Positions 42,578-52,789 of a stretch of 64,000 nt of DNA are shown here, piece by piece (the first letter of the stretch is position 1; the number at the start of each line of letters is the position of its first letter). The notes below the pieces were generated by a model. The model saw only the letters and a program-made list of their open reading frames with translations, did not search any database and was not told where the DNA came from. The position numbers and the translations under genes are program-made. Origin of the DNA: an uncultured Prevotellaceae bacterium (lineage in GTDB: Bacteria > Bacteroidota > Bacteroidia > Bacteroidales > Bacteroidaceae); assembly GCA_900316645.1 (NCBI GenBank), contig ONDP01000026.1:1-64000 (forward strand). The letters are read 5' to 3'.

Positions 42578-43429
42578 TTATGATAACTTGTAGAAGGCTC
42601 GGATTCTTTCGATATATTTCTCGCCATCCCTTCTGCCCAGTTCATAGACGTGGCGCATTTTGTCGGGATTGTGCGAGATGTGTCCGATGGGGATTTTGCC
42701 TTCAGGACGTATGACGAGACAGCGACCTTCAGCTTCTGCCTTCGCCACATAGTCCAGTTCGCGGTTATACATGATGTGCCGTTCCTCCATCGCCTTGAGT
42801 ATGTGAGGATATTTGCGGAGGGCAATGCGCATGATAGGCATCAGCTTGTTGGGCTCCTTCACAAACCCCTTGGGCTGCGTCAGGATGACCACATTGCGGG
42901 TGTAGCCTTGTTGCTCGAAATATTCCAAGGGGATGGAGTCGGCTACTCCGCCGTCGAGTAATTGGTATCCCTGAACCTTCACCACCTTTGATGCCAACGG
43001 CATGGAGGCCGACGCCCTGAGCCATTCCAACTCGTCGAAGTCCACATGGTCGATATCGTGATAAACAGCCTTTCCTGTCAGTACGTCCGTGCAGACGACC
43101 GTAAACTGCATGGGATTCTGTTGGAAGGTCTCAATGTCGAAGATGTCGTATTCCTTTGGTACGATGTGGTAGCCGAATTCAGCATTGAAATAGTCTCCGC
43201 TGCTCAGCAGGGAGCGCAGTCCGCTGTAACGCGCATCCTTAGCGAAACGCGTATTGTATCGAATGGCCCGTCCAATCTGTCGCGACTTGATGTTGCAACC
43301 AAATGCTGCACCAGCCGACACGCCAATCAGTCCGTCGGGCCAGATGTCGTGCTCCATCATCACGTCGGTCACGCCAGCCGTCCATAAGCCACGCATCGCT
43401 CCACCTTCTAATACCAGTCCTTGTTTCAT
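42578..43429 (-). CDS. Patatin-like phospholipase B
   Basis: The 283-residue protein has GLVLEGGAMRGLWTAGV, a canonical serine elbow GVSAGAAFG and DGGVADS with the catalytic Asp, plus the YjjU-like C-terminal region with RIALRKYPHIL. It shares the fold and length with the patatin gene 700 bp away but keeps the standard G-x-S-x-G. Its ATG overlaps the sstT stop as ATGA, so expression is coupled to the transporter. Confidence 0.88.
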   Translation of the reverse strand: MKQGLVLEGGAMRGLWTAGVTDVMMEHDIWPDGLIGVSAGAAFGCNIKSRQIGRAIRYNTRFAKDARYSGLRSLLSSGDYFNAEFGYHIVPKEYDIFDIETFQQNPMQFTVVCTDVLTGKAVYHDIDHVDFDELEWLRASASMPLASKVVKVQGYQLLDGGVADSIPLEYFEQQGYTRNVVILTQPKGFVKEPNKLMPIMRIALRKYPHILKAMEERHIMYNRELDYVAKAEAEGRCLVIRPEGKIPIGHISHNPDKMRHVYELGRRDGEKYIERIRAFYKLS

Positions 43430-44664
43430 TTCTGTATCTTATTTTTCTTCTTTTTCTCGTATCTTTCAGCGGTTGCCGTGAAGAAAACGTCGGCACTCGA
43501 ATTCAGTGCAGTTTCGATGGAGTCCTGTATCACACCGATGATGAATCCGATGGATACGGCCTGCATGGCTACGTCGTTGCCGATGCCAAAGAACGAACAG
43601 GCCATGGGTATCAACAGGAGAGACCCTCCGGTGACACCAGACGAGCCACAGGCAGCAAGGGTGGTGATGACACAGAGGAAGATGGCCGACATGAAAGTGA
43701 CATGGATGCCTAAAGTGTTGACCATAGCCAGTGTCATGACCGTGATGGTGATAGCTGCTCCGTTCATATTGATAGTGGCTCCTAAGGGTATGCTGACCGA
43801 GTAGAAGTCCTTGTCAAGATTTAAATCCTTGCATAGTCCCATGTTGATGGGGATGTTGGCTGCCGACGAACGGGTGAAGAACGCATGGATGCCACTGACC
43901 TCCAGACATTTGAAGAGCAGTGGGTAGGGGTTCTCCTTCGTCAGCAGGAAGGCAAGCAGTGGGTTGAACACCAGTGTGCTGAACAGCATGCACCCCGCCA
44001 ATAATAATAAGAGTTGTCCGTAGGTAGTGAAAATGTCCAGTCCATTCTCGGAAACGGCTACGAAGACAAGTCCCATGATGCCAAAAGGCGCGCATTGGAT
44101 AATCCAGCGCACAGCCTCAGTCACCACATTGGCAATGTCGCCTATCACTTCAATCGTGGAATGACTCGCCTTGTGTTTCAGTCCGATGCCAATGATGACA
44201 GACCAGAACAGAATACCGATATAGTTAGCTTCAGCGATAGATTCCACAGGATTGGCTACCATATTGGTAAACAGGTTGACGAAAACGTCAGACAAAGTAC
44301 CGGGGGTGTTGGCTGTCGCAGCATCTTTCAGGTCGAGGGTGACAGGAAACAGGAAACTGCCTAATACAGCACAGAAAGCTGCAAAGAACGTATTCAGCAT
44401 GTATTCGCTGATGACGACGCGGAACCTTGGTCCCAGTCCTTTTTCTGCCTTCGAGATGCTTGATGCCACCAGTATCATGACCAGCAGCGGCGCGATGGCT
44501 TTCAGGGCACTGACAAATATCTTGCCCAGTAGTCCGACGAAGGTCCATCCCGGAACGAAGAGTCCCAGGATGACACCTATCGATAAGCCTATGAGGATGC
44601 GGAGCACCAGACTGGTCTCCGTCCAGAATTTCAGGATAGTACTAAAGACGTTTTTCTTTTTCAT
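43426..44664 (-). CDS. sstT: Serine/threonine:Na+ symporter
   Basis: The 412-residue protein is a dicarboxylate/amino acid:cation symporter of the SstT branch. It has about eight membrane spans and two re-entrant loops, with TRSSAANIPINMGLCKDL and the motif IPLGATINMNGAAITI, which holds Na+ and substrate in this fold. GSSGVTGGSLLLIPMA is typical of SstT. It imports serine and threonine. It lies eight bases after the GH3 gene stop on the same strand. Confidence 0.92.
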   Translation of the reverse strand: MKKKNVFSTILKFWTETSLVLRILIGLSIGVILGLFVPGWTFVGLLGKIFVSALKAIAPLLVMILVASSISKAEKGLGPRFRVVISEYMLNTFFAAFCAVLGSFLFPVTLDLKDAATANTPGTLSDVFVNLFTNMVANPVESIAEANYIGILFWSVIIGIGLKHKASHSTIEVIGDIANVVTEAVRWIIQCAPFGIMGLVFVAVSENGLDIFTTYGQLLLLLAGCMLFSTLVFNPLLAFLLTKENPYPLLFKCLEVSGIHAFFTRSSAANIPINMGLCKDLNLDKDFYSVSIPLGATINMNGAAITITVMTLAMVNTLGIHVTFMSAIFLCVITTLAACGSSGVTGGSLLLIPMACSFFGIGNDVAMQAVSIGFIIGVIQDSIETALNSSADVFFTATAERYEKKKKNKIQK

Positions 44665-44671
44665 TTAGTCG

Positions 44672-47149
44672 TTAGATGTTAGGCTCGTCCCAAATCTTGG
44701 TTGCTGTGCAAGCAGTACCAACGGTTTGATTTCCGACTCTCAGCACGAAATCGCCCTCTTCCAGGGTCCAGCGTCCGTCAGCGCCGACGAAAGCGAGTTT
44801 GCTGGCAGGCAGTTGGAAGGTGACCGTCTTGGTTTCACCAGGTTGCAACTCAATCTTGGTAAAGTCGCGCAGGCGCTTGTTGTCAGGAACGACAGAAGCT
44901 ACGATATCGCTGGAGTAGAGGAGTACTGCCTCTTTACCAGCACGAGCACCGGTATTCTTCACATCCACCGTCACGGTCAGAACATCGTTGGCAGTGAAGT
45001 TTTTCTTGTCCACCTTCAGATTGGAATATTCGTAGGTCGTATAACTCAAGCCATAGCCAAAGGGCCATTGCAGTGACACCTTGGCATCGTAGTTATAGGC
45101 ACCAGCCATTGTTCCCACTTCCTCGCTGACCTTGTAGTCGTAGGTGTTCAGTGAGTTGATTTCACGTGGATAGGTGTAGGGCATCTTGGCCGAGAAGTTG
45201 GCATCACCTGCCAGCAAGTTGGCAAGTGCATCGGCTCCATAGTTGCCGGGAATCAGAATATCGATGACAGCCTTGGCCAGCGGCTCGATGTCGGCAATCA
45301 GACGGGGACGTCCTTCGTTCAGAACGAGGATGATGGGTTTACCCGTTTTTGCCAGTTCCTTCACGAGGTTGCGCTGGTTCTTGGAGAGCCACAGGTCAGT
45401 CAGGTTACCAGGCGTTTCGGTATAGGAGTTCTCGCCAATGCAAGCGATGATGACGTCGGCTCCGGCAGCCGCTTTGACAGCTTTGTCGATCTGAGGTTCG
45501 TTCTCGTCGTAGTAAGCTTTGCCTTCGTCATAGGAAACGCCCTGCTCGAGGATGATGTTCTCTTTACCATACTTATTACAAAGCGCCTCGTAGATAGTGT
45601 TGTATTTTTCCGAGAGGTCTTCAGCCTTGGAACCCTGCCACGTATAGCTCCATCCGCCATGCAGACAGCGCATCTGGTTGGCATTAGGACCCGTCAGGAG
45701 AATTTTGCGGTTTGCCGGTTTGAGGGGTAGGATGTTGCCTTCGTTCTTCAGTAACACCTCAGATTCCTCAGCTGCTTTCAGAGAAGCCTGGGCAAACTCG
45801 TCACAGCCGAATTTCTCGAAGCCCTTGCCACCGGTGTTGGGTTCGTCGAAGAGTCCGAGGCGATATTTTGCACGGAGAATACGGCGAACAGCATCATCGA
45901 TGCGTGACATGGGTACCTTACCTTCGTTGACCAGTTCTTTCAACAGGATGCAGAATTCAACGTTATAGGGATCCATCGACATGTCGATACCGGCATTGAT
46001 GGCAATACGAATGGCGTCTTTCTTGTCTTTGGCAACTTTCTCACGCGAATAGAGGTTGTTGATGTCAGCCCAGTCGGTGACCAGGAATCCATCCCACTGC
46101 AGGTCTTCTTTCAGCCACTTGGTAAGATATTCATAGCTGGCATGAAGGGGAACGCCGTTGACGGAGGCAGAATTGACCATCATGGTCAGTGTGCCTGCAA
46201 GTGCAGCCTCTTTGAAAGGCTCGAAATATTTTTCGCGGATCATCTGTGGTGAAAGATAGGCAGGTGTGCGGTCCTTACCCGTCCAAGGAGCACCGTAAGC
46301 GAAATAGTGTTTCGTGCTGGTACCTACGTGGTAGCGGTCGATATGGTTGGGATCGTTACCCTGATAGCCTTGAATCTCGGCAACCACCATCTTGCTGTTC
46401 AAGATAGCATCCTCGCCAAAGCTCTCATAGACACGGGGCCAGCGTGGGTCGCGACTCAAGTCAACAACGGGGTTGTAAACCCAAGGGCAGTTGGCTGCAC
46501 GACTCTCGTAGGCGGTAATCTCTGCACCAATCCGAACCAAGTCGGTATTAAACGTAGCTCCCATATTGATGGGCTGTGGGAAGAGCGTTCCCCCCTGTGT
46601 ATAAGTGACGCCGTGGTTATGGTCGAGTCCGTAGATATCCGGAATACCGAGATATTTCATCGACTTCTCCTGAATCAGACGAATCCAATTCTGCCACTGT
46701 TCAACACTCGGGGCGCGGGTGCCGGGGGCATTCAGGATAGAACCCACCTTCCACTTCGAAATCAGCGTGTCGAGCATTGTCTCGTTGAGTTTCCAGACGC
46801 GCTTCGTGTCGCCCTGATAGATGTCGATGGGATAGCTGCCGAGTCGGTCGATAATCTGCTCGTCAGTCATCTTCAGCAGTTTCTCCAGCTCAGCCTGTCC
46901 TGTTCCGTATTGTTGCAGCACTGAGCGCACTTTCTCGCGGTCAACCTTTGCGTTTTCCACTCGCATTTTGCCCATCACGTCGATGTTCAATTCCAGCATC
47001 TGACCGATTTTCTCGTCAAGTGTCATCTTAGCCAGTGTCTTCTCAACTTTTGCTTCCAAAGCCGCATCACGCGGAATGGCTGGCTTCTGTGCTTGTGCTG
47101 CTACCATCGTGCAGCCTAAAAACATTGTTGTTAATAGTAATGATTTCAT
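44672..47149 (-). CDS. bglX: Glycoside hydrolase family 3 beta-glucosidase (BglX-like)
   Basis: The 825-residue secreted enzyme has a signal peptide ending AQAQ. The N-terminal GH3 barrel carries [20 protein letters not shown] and [19 protein letters not shown] with the nucleophile Asp. The alpha/beta sandwich contains [19 protein letters not shown] and [19 protein letters not shown], and a fibronectin-III-like end reads [11 protein letters not shown]. It should release glucose or xylose from beta-linked oligosaccharides in the periplasm. It follows the VanW gene with a 7-bp gap. Confidence 0.94.
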   Translation of the reverse strand: MKSLLLTTMFLGCTMVAAQAQKPAIPRDAALEAKVEKTLAKMTLDEKIGQMLELNIDVMGKMRVENAKVDREKVRSVLQQYGTGQAELEKLLKMTDEQIIDRLGSYPIDIYQGDTKRVWKLNETMLDTLISKWKVGSILNAPGTRAPSVEQWQNWIRLIQEKSMKYLGIPDIYGLDHNHGVTYTQGGTLFPQPINMGATFNTDLVRIGAEITAYESRAANCPWVYNPVVDLSRDPRWPRVYESFGEDAILNSKMVVAEIQGYQGNDPNHIDRYHVGTSTKHYFAYGAPWTGKDRTPAYLSPQMIREKYFEPFKEAALAGTLTMMVNSASVNGVPLHASYEYLTKWLKEDLQWDGFLVTDWADINNLYSREKVAKDKKDAIRIAINAGIDMSMDPYNVEFCILLKELVNEGKVPMSRIDDAVRRILRAKYRLGLFDEPNTGGKGFEKFGCDEFAQASLKAAEESEVLLKNEGNILPLKPANRKILLTGPNANQMRCLHGGWSYTWQGSKAEDLSEKYNTIYEALCNKYGKENIILEQGVSYDEGKAYYDENEPQIDKAVKAAAGADVIIACIGENSYTETPGNLTDLWLSKNQRNLVKELAKTGKPIILVLNEGRPRLIADIEPLAKAVIDILIPGNYGADALANLLAGDANFSAKMPYTYPREINSLNTYDYKVSEEVGTMAGAYNYDAKVSLQWPFGYGLSYTTYEYSNLKVDKKNFTANDVLTVTVDVKNTGARAGKEAVLLYSSDIVASVVPDNKRLRDFTKIELQPGETKTVTFQLPASKLAFVGADGRWTLEEGDFVLRVGNQTVGTACTATKIWDEPNI

Positions 47150-47156
47150 AATTATG

Positions 47157-47990
47157 TTATTTGGTTATTTGGATGTTGTCAAGCATTTCTTTGGGGAGCT
47201 CGTACATCACCTTGGCATGATTGGTGCGTATGAGTTGACTGTCAATCCGGTTGCCTGTGACACGATCGATGGTGTCCCGATAGACCTCACCGTTGCGATA
47301 AATGGTGCCGGCTTCGCGAGAGAAGAACTCGTTTTCGGCATGAATATGGAAAGAGTGGGATAGCGGTTCTTGGGCACGCAGCTCCCCACACAGATATTCC
47401 TCATCTACCCACAGGCGGAGCTGATAGGTGTTCTTTGTGTCGTTCTTTACCCGATAGTCGATATAATTGTAGGAGATACTCGTTCCGGTTCCGAAAGGAA
47501 TCTGACGTCCGAAGTCGGGAAACAGGTCTAAAGCATCATGATGGTGGTGCTCCGTAATGGTCAGTTCGCTGTGCAGCACCATCCAGTGGATGAGGTTTGA
47601 CAACTGGCACAGACCGCCTCCGATGCCTTGCGAGGGTTGCCCTTTCGCAATGGTGAGTCCTTCTTTGTAGCCTTTCTTCTTGGAAGTCCGTCCGATGAGT
47701 TTCCAGACGGAGAATGTCTCACCGGGGTGTATGAGCAGCCCGTCGATGTTTCTGACTGCCAGAGCCAAATTGGTGGCTTTGTTCTCCTGCAATTGCATGT
47801 TAACATTCCCCAACCGACGTCTTATCAGCGAGTTATGATGATAGATGACAACGGGAAGGGACGCTGTAGAACGCTCCTTGGCAAAATGGGTATGCTTCAG
47901 CCAATCCTTCACATGACGTTTCAGGATTTCTTTCTCCATCGACAAGCGATAGGCGAGAGGGGACGTCTCGCAAAATAATTTCCGTTTCAT
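47157..47990 (-). CDS. VanW family protein
   Basis: The 277-residue protein has the VanW core [20 protein letters not shown] and [20 protein letters not shown], followed by [20 protein letters not shown]. The family takes its name from the vancomycin resistance cluster of enterococci, but its activity is unknown; the core Cys and glycine loop suggest relation to L,D-transpeptidase-like folds. No signal peptide is present. The ATG at 47990 is preferred to a TTG four codons upstream, which falls inside the promoter. Confidence 0.88.
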   Translation of the reverse strand: MKRKLFCETSPLAYRLSMEKEILKRHVKDWLKHTHFAKERSTASLPVVIYHHNSLIRRRLGNVNMQLQENKATNLALAVRNIDGLLIHPGETFSVWKLIGRTSKKKGYKEGLTIAKGQPSQGIGGGLCQLSNLIHWMVLHSELTITEHHHHDALDLFPDFGRQIPFGTGTSISYNYIDYRVKNDTKNTYQLRLWVDEEYLCGELRAQEPLSHSFHIHAENEFFSREAGTIYRNGEVYRDTIDRVTGNRIDSQLIRTNHAKVMYELPKEMLDNIQITK

Positions 47991-47999
47991 ATTCAGTTG

Positions 48000-48007
48000 C
48001 AAAGGTA
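48000..48007 (-). promoter_or_regulatory. Promoter box for the vanW-bglX-sstT-patatin-trmD series
   Basis: The minus strand reads TACCTTTG, 10 bp before the chosen vanW ATG, giving a very short leader. Confidence 0.65.
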
Positions 48008-48074
48008 TAAAAAAATGGTCAAACTTATCTCAATTCTTCAGAAAAGTTTCAACTTTTAAACCTTACAACCGAAA

Positions 48075-49133
48075 TTAATTCGCAGCTTCGAATTCCTTGA
48101 GGAAACGGACGTCGTTTTCAGAGAACATGCGGAGGTCGCTGACACGATACTTCAAGTTGGTGATGCGCTCAACACCCATACCGAAGGCATAGCCGCTGTA
48201 CTCCTTGCTGTCGATACCGCACTGTTCCAGTACGTTGGGATCAACCATACCACAACCGAGGATTTCCACCCATCCGGTGTGCTTGCAGAAGCCGCAACCC
48301 TCGCCACCGCAGATGAAGCACGAGATGTCCATCTCGGCACTGGGCTCGGTGAAGGGGAAATAGCTGGGGCGCAGACGTATCTTGGTGTCGGCACCGAACA
48401 TCTCGCGTGCAAACGAAAGCAGCACCTGCTTCAAGTCGGTGAACGACACGTTCTTGTCGATATACAGTCCCTCGACCTGATGGAAGAAACAGTGGGCACG
48501 TGCAGTGATGGCCTCGTTACGATAGACGCGGCCCGGGCAAATGACGCGGATGGGTGCCGTCAGCTTACCATCCTCGGTATGCATGTGTTCCATCACACGG
48601 GCCTGAACGCTCGAAGTATGTGAACGGAGCAGAATGTTCTTGGTGACATCATTGGGATGTTGTGATACGAAGAAAGTGTCCTGCATATCGCGTGCGGGGT
48701 GGTCGGCGGCAAAGTTCATCTTGGTGAACACATGCAGGTCGTCCTCCACCTCAGGACCGTCAGCCAGTACAAAACCCATACGCGAGAAGATGTCGATAAT
48801 CTCGTTGGTGACAATGGTTAACGGATGGCGTGTGCCCAGCTTGACGGGGTAGGGCGTGCGTGTCAGGTCGATGGCGTCGCCCTCGCTTTCTTGCGTCTGA
48901 CATTCCTCACGCAACTGGTTGATACGCTCGGTAGCCAGTGTCTTCAGTTCGTTGATTTTCATGCCGATCGTTTTCTTCTGGTCGGCAGCAACGTCACGGA
49001 AATCGTTCATCAAAGCTGTTATCTCACCTTTCTTGCTGAGATATTTCAGTCTGAGTTGCTCTACTTCTTCTGCATTTTTGGCACTCAATTGCTGCACCTC
49101 TTTTAGCAGTTCGTCTATCTTATCAAGTATCAT
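48075..49133 (-). CDS. pheS: Phenylalanyl-tRNA synthetase alpha subunit
   Basis: The 352-residue protein has an N-terminal coiled-coil for tRNA binding (residues 1-85), HPLTIVTNEIIDIFSRMGF (motif 1 area), RNEAITARAHCFFHQVEGL (motif 2) and GFGMGVERITNLKY-like motif 3 (FGMGVERITNLKYRVSDLR). A Cys-rich insert CFICGGEGCGFCKHTGW before motif 3 is present in many bacterial PheS proteins. The beta subunit gene is not adjacent, as is common in Bacteroidales. Confidence 0.96.
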   Translation of the reverse strand: MILDKIDELLKEVQQLSAKNAEEVEQLRLKYLSKKGEITALMNDFRDVAADQKKTIGMKINELKTLATERINQLREECQTQESEGDAIDLTRTPYPVKLGTRHPLTIVTNEIIDIFSRMGFVLADGPEVEDDLHVFTKMNFAADHPARDMQDTFFVSQHPNDVTKNILLRSHTSSVQARVMEHMHTEDGKLTAPIRVICPGRVYRNEAITARAHCFFHQVEGLYIDKNVSFTDLKQVLLSFAREMFGADTKIRLRPSYFPFTEPSAEMDISCFICGGEGCGFCKHTGWVEILGCGMVDPNVLEQCGIDSKEYSGYAFGMGVERITNLKYRVSDLRMFSENDVRFLKEFEAAN

Positions 49134-49161
49134 AATCTTGCTTTAAATTAAAATTTGCGTG

Positions 49162-49169
49162 CAAAGTTA
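49162..49169 (-). promoter_or_regulatory. Promoter box for pheS
   Basis: The minus strand reads TAACTTTG, 29 bp before the start. Confidence 0.65.
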
Positions 49170-49213
49170 GGAAAAAAATATGAATTATGAATTATGTAAT
49201 CGAAATTATTTTG

Positions 49214-49221
49214 TACCTTTG
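49214..49221 (+). promoter_or_regulatory. Promoter box for the DUF4348 lipoprotein
   Basis: TACCTTTG, 43 bp before the chosen start; divergent from pheS. Confidence 0.65.
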
Positions 49222-49264
49222 CATCAAATTTGAGAGTGAATCGTCAAAAAGCCAAGTCACAAAG

Positions 49265-50110
49265 ATGAAACGTTTAGTGTTTGTCATGATGGTCGGAGGC
49301 CTGTTGCTATCAGCCTGTCAGGGGCAGAAAAGCAGCAGTGATACCACTGGGGAGAGCCAAGACTCGACCCAGACGGTTGATACCACGGCTACCACTCTGG
49401 AAGAGGAGATTGCCCAGGAGGCTCCGATGCCAAAAGCGGCAGATGAGCTGTTTGACGATTTTATCTTCAATTTCGCTGCCAATAAAAAATTGCAGTCCTC
49501 TCGTGTAAAATTCCCTTTGAAGGTGTTGCGTGGTGAAGAGGTGAGCTATGTCAGCAAAGGACAGTGGCAGATGGAATATTTCTTCATGAACCAAGACTTC
49601 TACACGTTGCTCTTCAATAGCGAGGATGAGATGAATCGCGCGAAGGAGAGTACCAGCATAGAACATGCAGTGGTAGAGAAGATTTATCTTGATGCCAAGA
49701 CGGTCAAGCAGTTTGTCTTCGACAGGGTGAAGGGAGTGTGGATGCTGCAGGAGGTGATTCACATGCCACTCAGCGAGTCACAGAATGCTTCGTTCCTGAT
49801 GTTCTATGATAAATTCTCGAAAGACGAAGATGCCTATCAGTCAAAACATCTGGCAGAGAGCGTACGATTCGTAGGTCCCGACCCAGACGACGACTTTGCG
49901 CAGATGGAGGGCGTTATCACCCCCGACACTTGGGAGGCGTTTGCTCCTGAATTGCCTTCAGGTATGATCTACAATATCGTGTATGGCACACCGCAGAAGG
50001 AGACTGGTCGTAAAATCTTCGTGTTGAGGGGTATTGCCAATGGACTGGAAATGGAACTGACCTTCAAGCATGAAGGCGATAAGTGGATATTAACAAAATT
50101 GGCAACGTGA
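49265..50110 (+). CDS. DUF4348-type lipoprotein
   Basis: The 281-residue product has a signal peptide with lipobox LLSAC, followed by a Ser/Thr/Asp-rich linker (residues 20-45). A conserved alpha/beta region follows, with DELFDDFIFNFAANKKLQ and SRVKFPLKVL, and the end reads MELTFKHEGDKWILTKLAT. The arrangement matches the Bacteroidales DUF4348 family, probably an NTF2-like envelope protein of unknown function. The longer reading upstream would pass through the promoter. Its end overlaps the murB start. Confidence 0.78.
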   Translation: MKRLVFVMMVGGLLLSACQGQKSSSDTTGESQDSTQTVDTTATTLEEEIAQEAPMPKAADELFDDFIFNFAANKKLQSSRVKFPLKVLRGEEVSYVSKGQWQMEYFFMNQDFYTLLFNSEDEMNRAKESTSIEHAVVEKIYLDAKTVKQFVFDRVKGVWMLQEVIHMPLSESQNASFLMFYDKFSKDEDAYQSKHLAESVRFVGPDPDDDFAQMEGVITPDTWEAFAPELPSGMIYNIVYGTPQKETGRKIFVLRGIANGLEMELTFKHEGDKWILTKLAT

Positions 50111-51111
50111 GAGATATAGCAGACTATAGTTTGAAGGCACATAACACATTTGGTATCGAAGCCAAATGCAGTAGGTTCTTGGAGTTTGAAGACAGCCAAG
50201 AGGCCATTGAAGTGGCTAAAATCCTCAGGGAGTCTCCCTTACCTTTTATTATAATAGGTGGTGGAAGCAATCTGTTGCTGACCAAGGATTTCGACGGTAT
50301 CGTAGTGCGTTCGGCTATCAAGGGCTATGCTTTTGAAGACGGCAACAGGATGACTTGCGGAAGCGGAGAGGTTTGGGATGATATGGTAGCTGCCAGTATC
50401 AGGGCAGGTTATTATGGCATGGAGAATCTCTCGCTGATACCAGGTGATGTGGGAGCCAGCGCTGTACAGAATATCGGCGCCTACGGTGTGGAGGCGAAAG
50501 ACTTGATACTCTGTGTTTGGGCTATAGAAATAGCTACAGGAAAGCCCTGTATATGGGGCAATGAGGAATGTGGATACGGCTATCGGCAAAGTCGTTTTAA
50601 GAAGGATTGGAAAGATAAATACCTGATTTGTCGGGTAACGTATGGCTTGTCGAAGACCTTTACTCCTCATCTTGACTACGGCAATATCCGTTCCGAACTG
50701 GAGCGTCAGGGTATCACGAGTCCTTCTGCCAGTCAGGTCAGAGACATCATCATAGCTATCCGTAATGCCAAATTGCCCGATCCGAAGGTGTTGGGGAATG
50801 CAGGCAGTTTCTTTATGAATCCTATTGTGAGTCGTGAGAAATACGAACAGTTGGCGGCTTGTTACGAGGGGATGCCCCATTATATGGTCGATGCCGAACA
50901 CGAGAAGATACCTGCAGGTTGGATGATTGACCAATGTGGATGGAAAGGTAAGTCGATGGGCAAAGCTGGTGTTCACGATAAGCAGGCTTTGGTACTTGTT
51001 AATCGTGGTGGAGCTACAGGAAAAGACATTGTCGCCCTTTGTGAAACCATCCAACGGGATGTTAAGGCAAAGTTCGGAATAGATATCTATCCGGAGGTTA
51101 ACATTATATGA
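50107..51111 (+). CDS. murB: UDP-N-acetylenolpyruvoylglucosamine reductase
   Basis: MurB makes UDP-MurNAc for peptidoglycan, using FAD and NADPH. The protein of about 334 residues has HNTFGIEAKCSRFLEFEDSQ, the FAD motif IIGGGSNLLLTKDFDG, LSLIPGDVGASAVQNIGAYG and the catalytic Ser region GNAGSFFMNPIV, with AGWMIDQCGWKGKSMGKAGV near the end. I chose a GTG start (GTGA overlap with the previous stop) since relatives begin just before the DYSL segment; a GTG 24 bp upstream is possible. Confidence 0.93.
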   Translation: MRDIADYSLKAHNTFGIEAKCSRFLEFEDSQEAIEVAKILRESPLPFIIIGGGSNLLLTKDFDGIVVRSAIKGYAFEDGNRMTCGSGEVWDDMVAASIRAGYYGMENLSLIPGDVGASAVQNIGAYGVEAKDLILCVWAIEIATGKPCIWGNEECGYGYRQSRFKKDWKDKYLICRVTYGLSKTFTPHLDYGNIRSELERQGITSPSASQVRDIIIAIRNAKLPDPKVLGNAGSFFMNPIVSREKYEQLAACYEGMPHYMVDAEHEKIPAGWMIDQCGWKGKSMGKAGVHDKQALVLVNRGGATGKDIVALCETIQRDVKAKFGIDIYPEVNII

Positions 51112-51869
51112 AACTGACATTCTTAGGAACGGGAACATCGTCAGGCGTCCCTGTCTTGGGATGCCACTGTGCGGTATGCGACAGCAGTGATCCGCGCGAC
51201 AAGCGTTTCCGTACCGCAGCTTTACTGGAGGAAGGCGATGTGCGTATCCTGATAGACGCAGGACCGGATATCCGTATGCAGCTGATGCCGTTTCCCTTTG
51301 CCCCTCTTGATGCCGTGCTGCTGACGCATGTGCATTACGACCATGTGGGAGGTCTGGATGACTTGCGTGGATTCTGTAAGTTCGGTCATCTGAATATCTA
51401 TGCTGATAGCGACACGATAGAGCAGTTGAAAGCCAGTTTACCTTATTGCTTCAAAGAACATCTGTATCCTGGTGTGCCATTGTTGAAGGTGCACGAAGTC
51501 AATCCCTATCAGCCCTTCACCGTCAAAGGCATAGACATCCTGCCAATAGAAGTGATGCATGGTCAGTTGCCGATTCTTGGCTATCGTATAGGCAAACTGG
51601 CGTATATCACAGATATGAAGACCATTCACGACGAGGCTATTCCTTATCTGCAGGGTGTTGAGACGCTTGTTGTCAATGCCTTGCGTTTCGAGCGCCCTCA
51701 TCATTCCCATCAACTGGTTGATGACGCCATAGCGTTCTCCCAGCGGATAGGAGCCGGCAAGACATTCCTCATCCATGTAACCCATGAAATAGGATTCCAT
51801 GACGAAGCAAACAGCCGATTACCCGAAAATGTGTATTTCCCCTACGACGGACAAGTCATAGAGGTGTAA
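51108..51869 (+). CDS. Metallo-beta-lactamase-fold hydrolase (PhnP-like)
   Basis: The 253-residue protein starts FLGTGTSSGVPVLGCHCAVC, which is typical of PhnP/RNase Z-like MBL hydrolases including an extra Cys cluster, and has the metal motif THVHYDHVGGLDDLRGF. A later Asp (YITDMK) and a His-rich HHSHQ and IHVTHE complete the site. Likely substrates are phosphodiesters. The start overlaps murB as ATGA, so the two are coupled. Confidence 0.88.
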   Translation: MKLTFLGTGTSSGVPVLGCHCAVCDSSDPRDKRFRTAALLEEGDVRILIDAGPDIRMQLMPFPFAPLDAVLLTHVHYDHVGGLDDLRGFCKFGHLNIYADSDTIEQLKASLPYCFKEHLYPGVPLLKVHEVNPYQPFTVKGIDILPIEVMHGQLPILGYRIGKLAYITDMKTIHDEAIPYLQGVETLVVNALRFERPHHSHQLVDDAIAFSQRIGAGKTFLIHVTHEIGFHDEANSRLPENVYFPYDGQVIEV

Positions 51870-51874
51870 GGAAC

Positions 51875-52159
51875 TTATTTCTTTTTCTTTTTCTTCCCTA
51901 GTCCGAAAATACTGCCATAGTTGTTGTAAAGCTTACGGACTGTCAGGAAGACGTCAATGACAGTGATGCTGTTGACTAATAGGCTACCAATGAATTCAGC
52001 CTTACTGCTGTTCTCCTTGGGGGTGAACAGCTTAGTCCATTTAGCACCAAACTGATTGTTGTCGGTTTTGAGCTCTTCCAACAACTGGTCTTTGCGCGCC
52101 TGAATGTCTTCAAGCGACTGGTAGCTTGGTTTCTTGGAGTCTTGAACAGGTAGCTGCAT
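51875..52159 (-). CDS. Hypothetical protein of the YtxH/holin-like operon
   Basis: The 94-residue protein has a soluble charged N-terminal half (EDIQARKDQLLEELKTDN) and one hydrophobic segment around residues 57-75 (EFIGSLLVNSITVIDVFLTV), ending in a poly-lysine tail. It is the last gene of a three-gene minus operon with YtxH and holin-like proteins, an arrangement common in Bacteroidales, and may act with them at the inner membrane. Function unknown. Confidence 0.78.
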   Translation of the reverse strand: MQLPVQDSKKPSYQSLEDIQARKDQLLEELKTDNNQFGAKWTKLFTPKENSSKAEFIGSLLVNSITVIDVFLTVRKLYNNYGSIFGLGKKKKKK

Positions 52160-52163
52160 AGTA

Positions 52164-52514
52164 TTAGTTGTTTAATAATAGATTGGCAAAGAAACGGACA
52201 AGCGGTTTCTCAATCCATGACTTGCGATTCAAGAAGAAGATAATGACGAGAAGCAGGTGAATCGCTCCTACTACGAGGAAGGCAGCAGCCGTCCCCGTGT
52301 AGGAGGCAAGCCAGAAAGCGAACGCTAACGAACAGAAGATAGCAACCCCCACCAGAATAAGGAAGAAGACGATGGAGAGCGCAAAGAATGTCAGCAACCT
52401 TACTAACTTCTCGACAATGTCAAGTTTAAGGTATTCAGTCTGAATACCCAGATAGTGCTTGACAATCTCTGCCAATTGCGCTATAGTCTCTACGTTTTTG
52501 TCGCTTGATAGCAT
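52164..52514 (-). CDS. Holin-X / DUF1469-like membrane protein
   Basis: The 116-residue protein has an N-terminal amphipathic helix and two long hydrophobic segments (residues about 40-70 and 72-95) separated by a short loop, as in the phage holin superfamily III / DUF1469 group. Despite the name these chromosomal proteins sit beside YtxH in many bacteria and are presumed envelope-stress components, not lysis proteins. Confidence 0.8.
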   Translation of the reverse strand: MLSSDKNVETIAQLAEIVKHYLGIQTEYLKLDIVEKLVRLLTFFALSIVFFLILVGVAIFCSLAFAFWLASYTGTAAAFLVVGAIHLLLVIIFFLNRKSWIEKPLVRFFANLLLNN

Positions 52515-52519
52515 CGTCG

Positions 52520-52738
52520 TTAATCTTCTACTTCAGGAGCAGCATCTGTAATGTCATCCACCAGGTCGCTCACGTCCTTGCGACTCAACTTGATGTTGTG
52601 CTTCTTCATGAAGTCGTCAACAGCATCCGTAATTTTGGTACGGGTGTCTTCTCCCTTCTCAGGAGCCAACAACAAACCTAACACTGCACCGGTTAATGCG
52701 CCACCGAAGAATGCGCCTAAGAAACCTAAACTTCTCAT
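52520..52738 (-). CDS. YtxH-domain protein
   Basis: The 72-residue protein starts MRSLGFLGAFFGGALTGAVL, a Gly-rich membrane segment, followed by the YtxH core LLLAPEKGEDTRTKITDA and an acidic tail. YtxH proteins are small membrane-anchored stress proteins of unknown mechanism. It heads the three-gene operon. Confidence 0.88.
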   Translation of the reverse strand: MRSLGFLGAFFGGALTGAVLGLLLAPEKGEDTRTKITDAVDDFMKKHNIKLSRKDVSDLVDDITDAAPEVED

Positions 52739-52781
52739 AATCGTATTGTTTTAAAGTTAAATGTAATTCGAAATGTAACTG

Positions 52782-52789
52782 CAAATATA
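52782..52789 (-). promoter_or_regulatory. Promoter box for the YtxH operon
   Basis: The minus strand reads TATATTTG, 44 bp before the start. Confidence 0.6.

Noticed and set aside
52164..52514. Phage holin as evidence for a prophage
   Set aside because: The gene sits in the common chromosomal YtxH/DUF1469 operon without any phage gene nearby.
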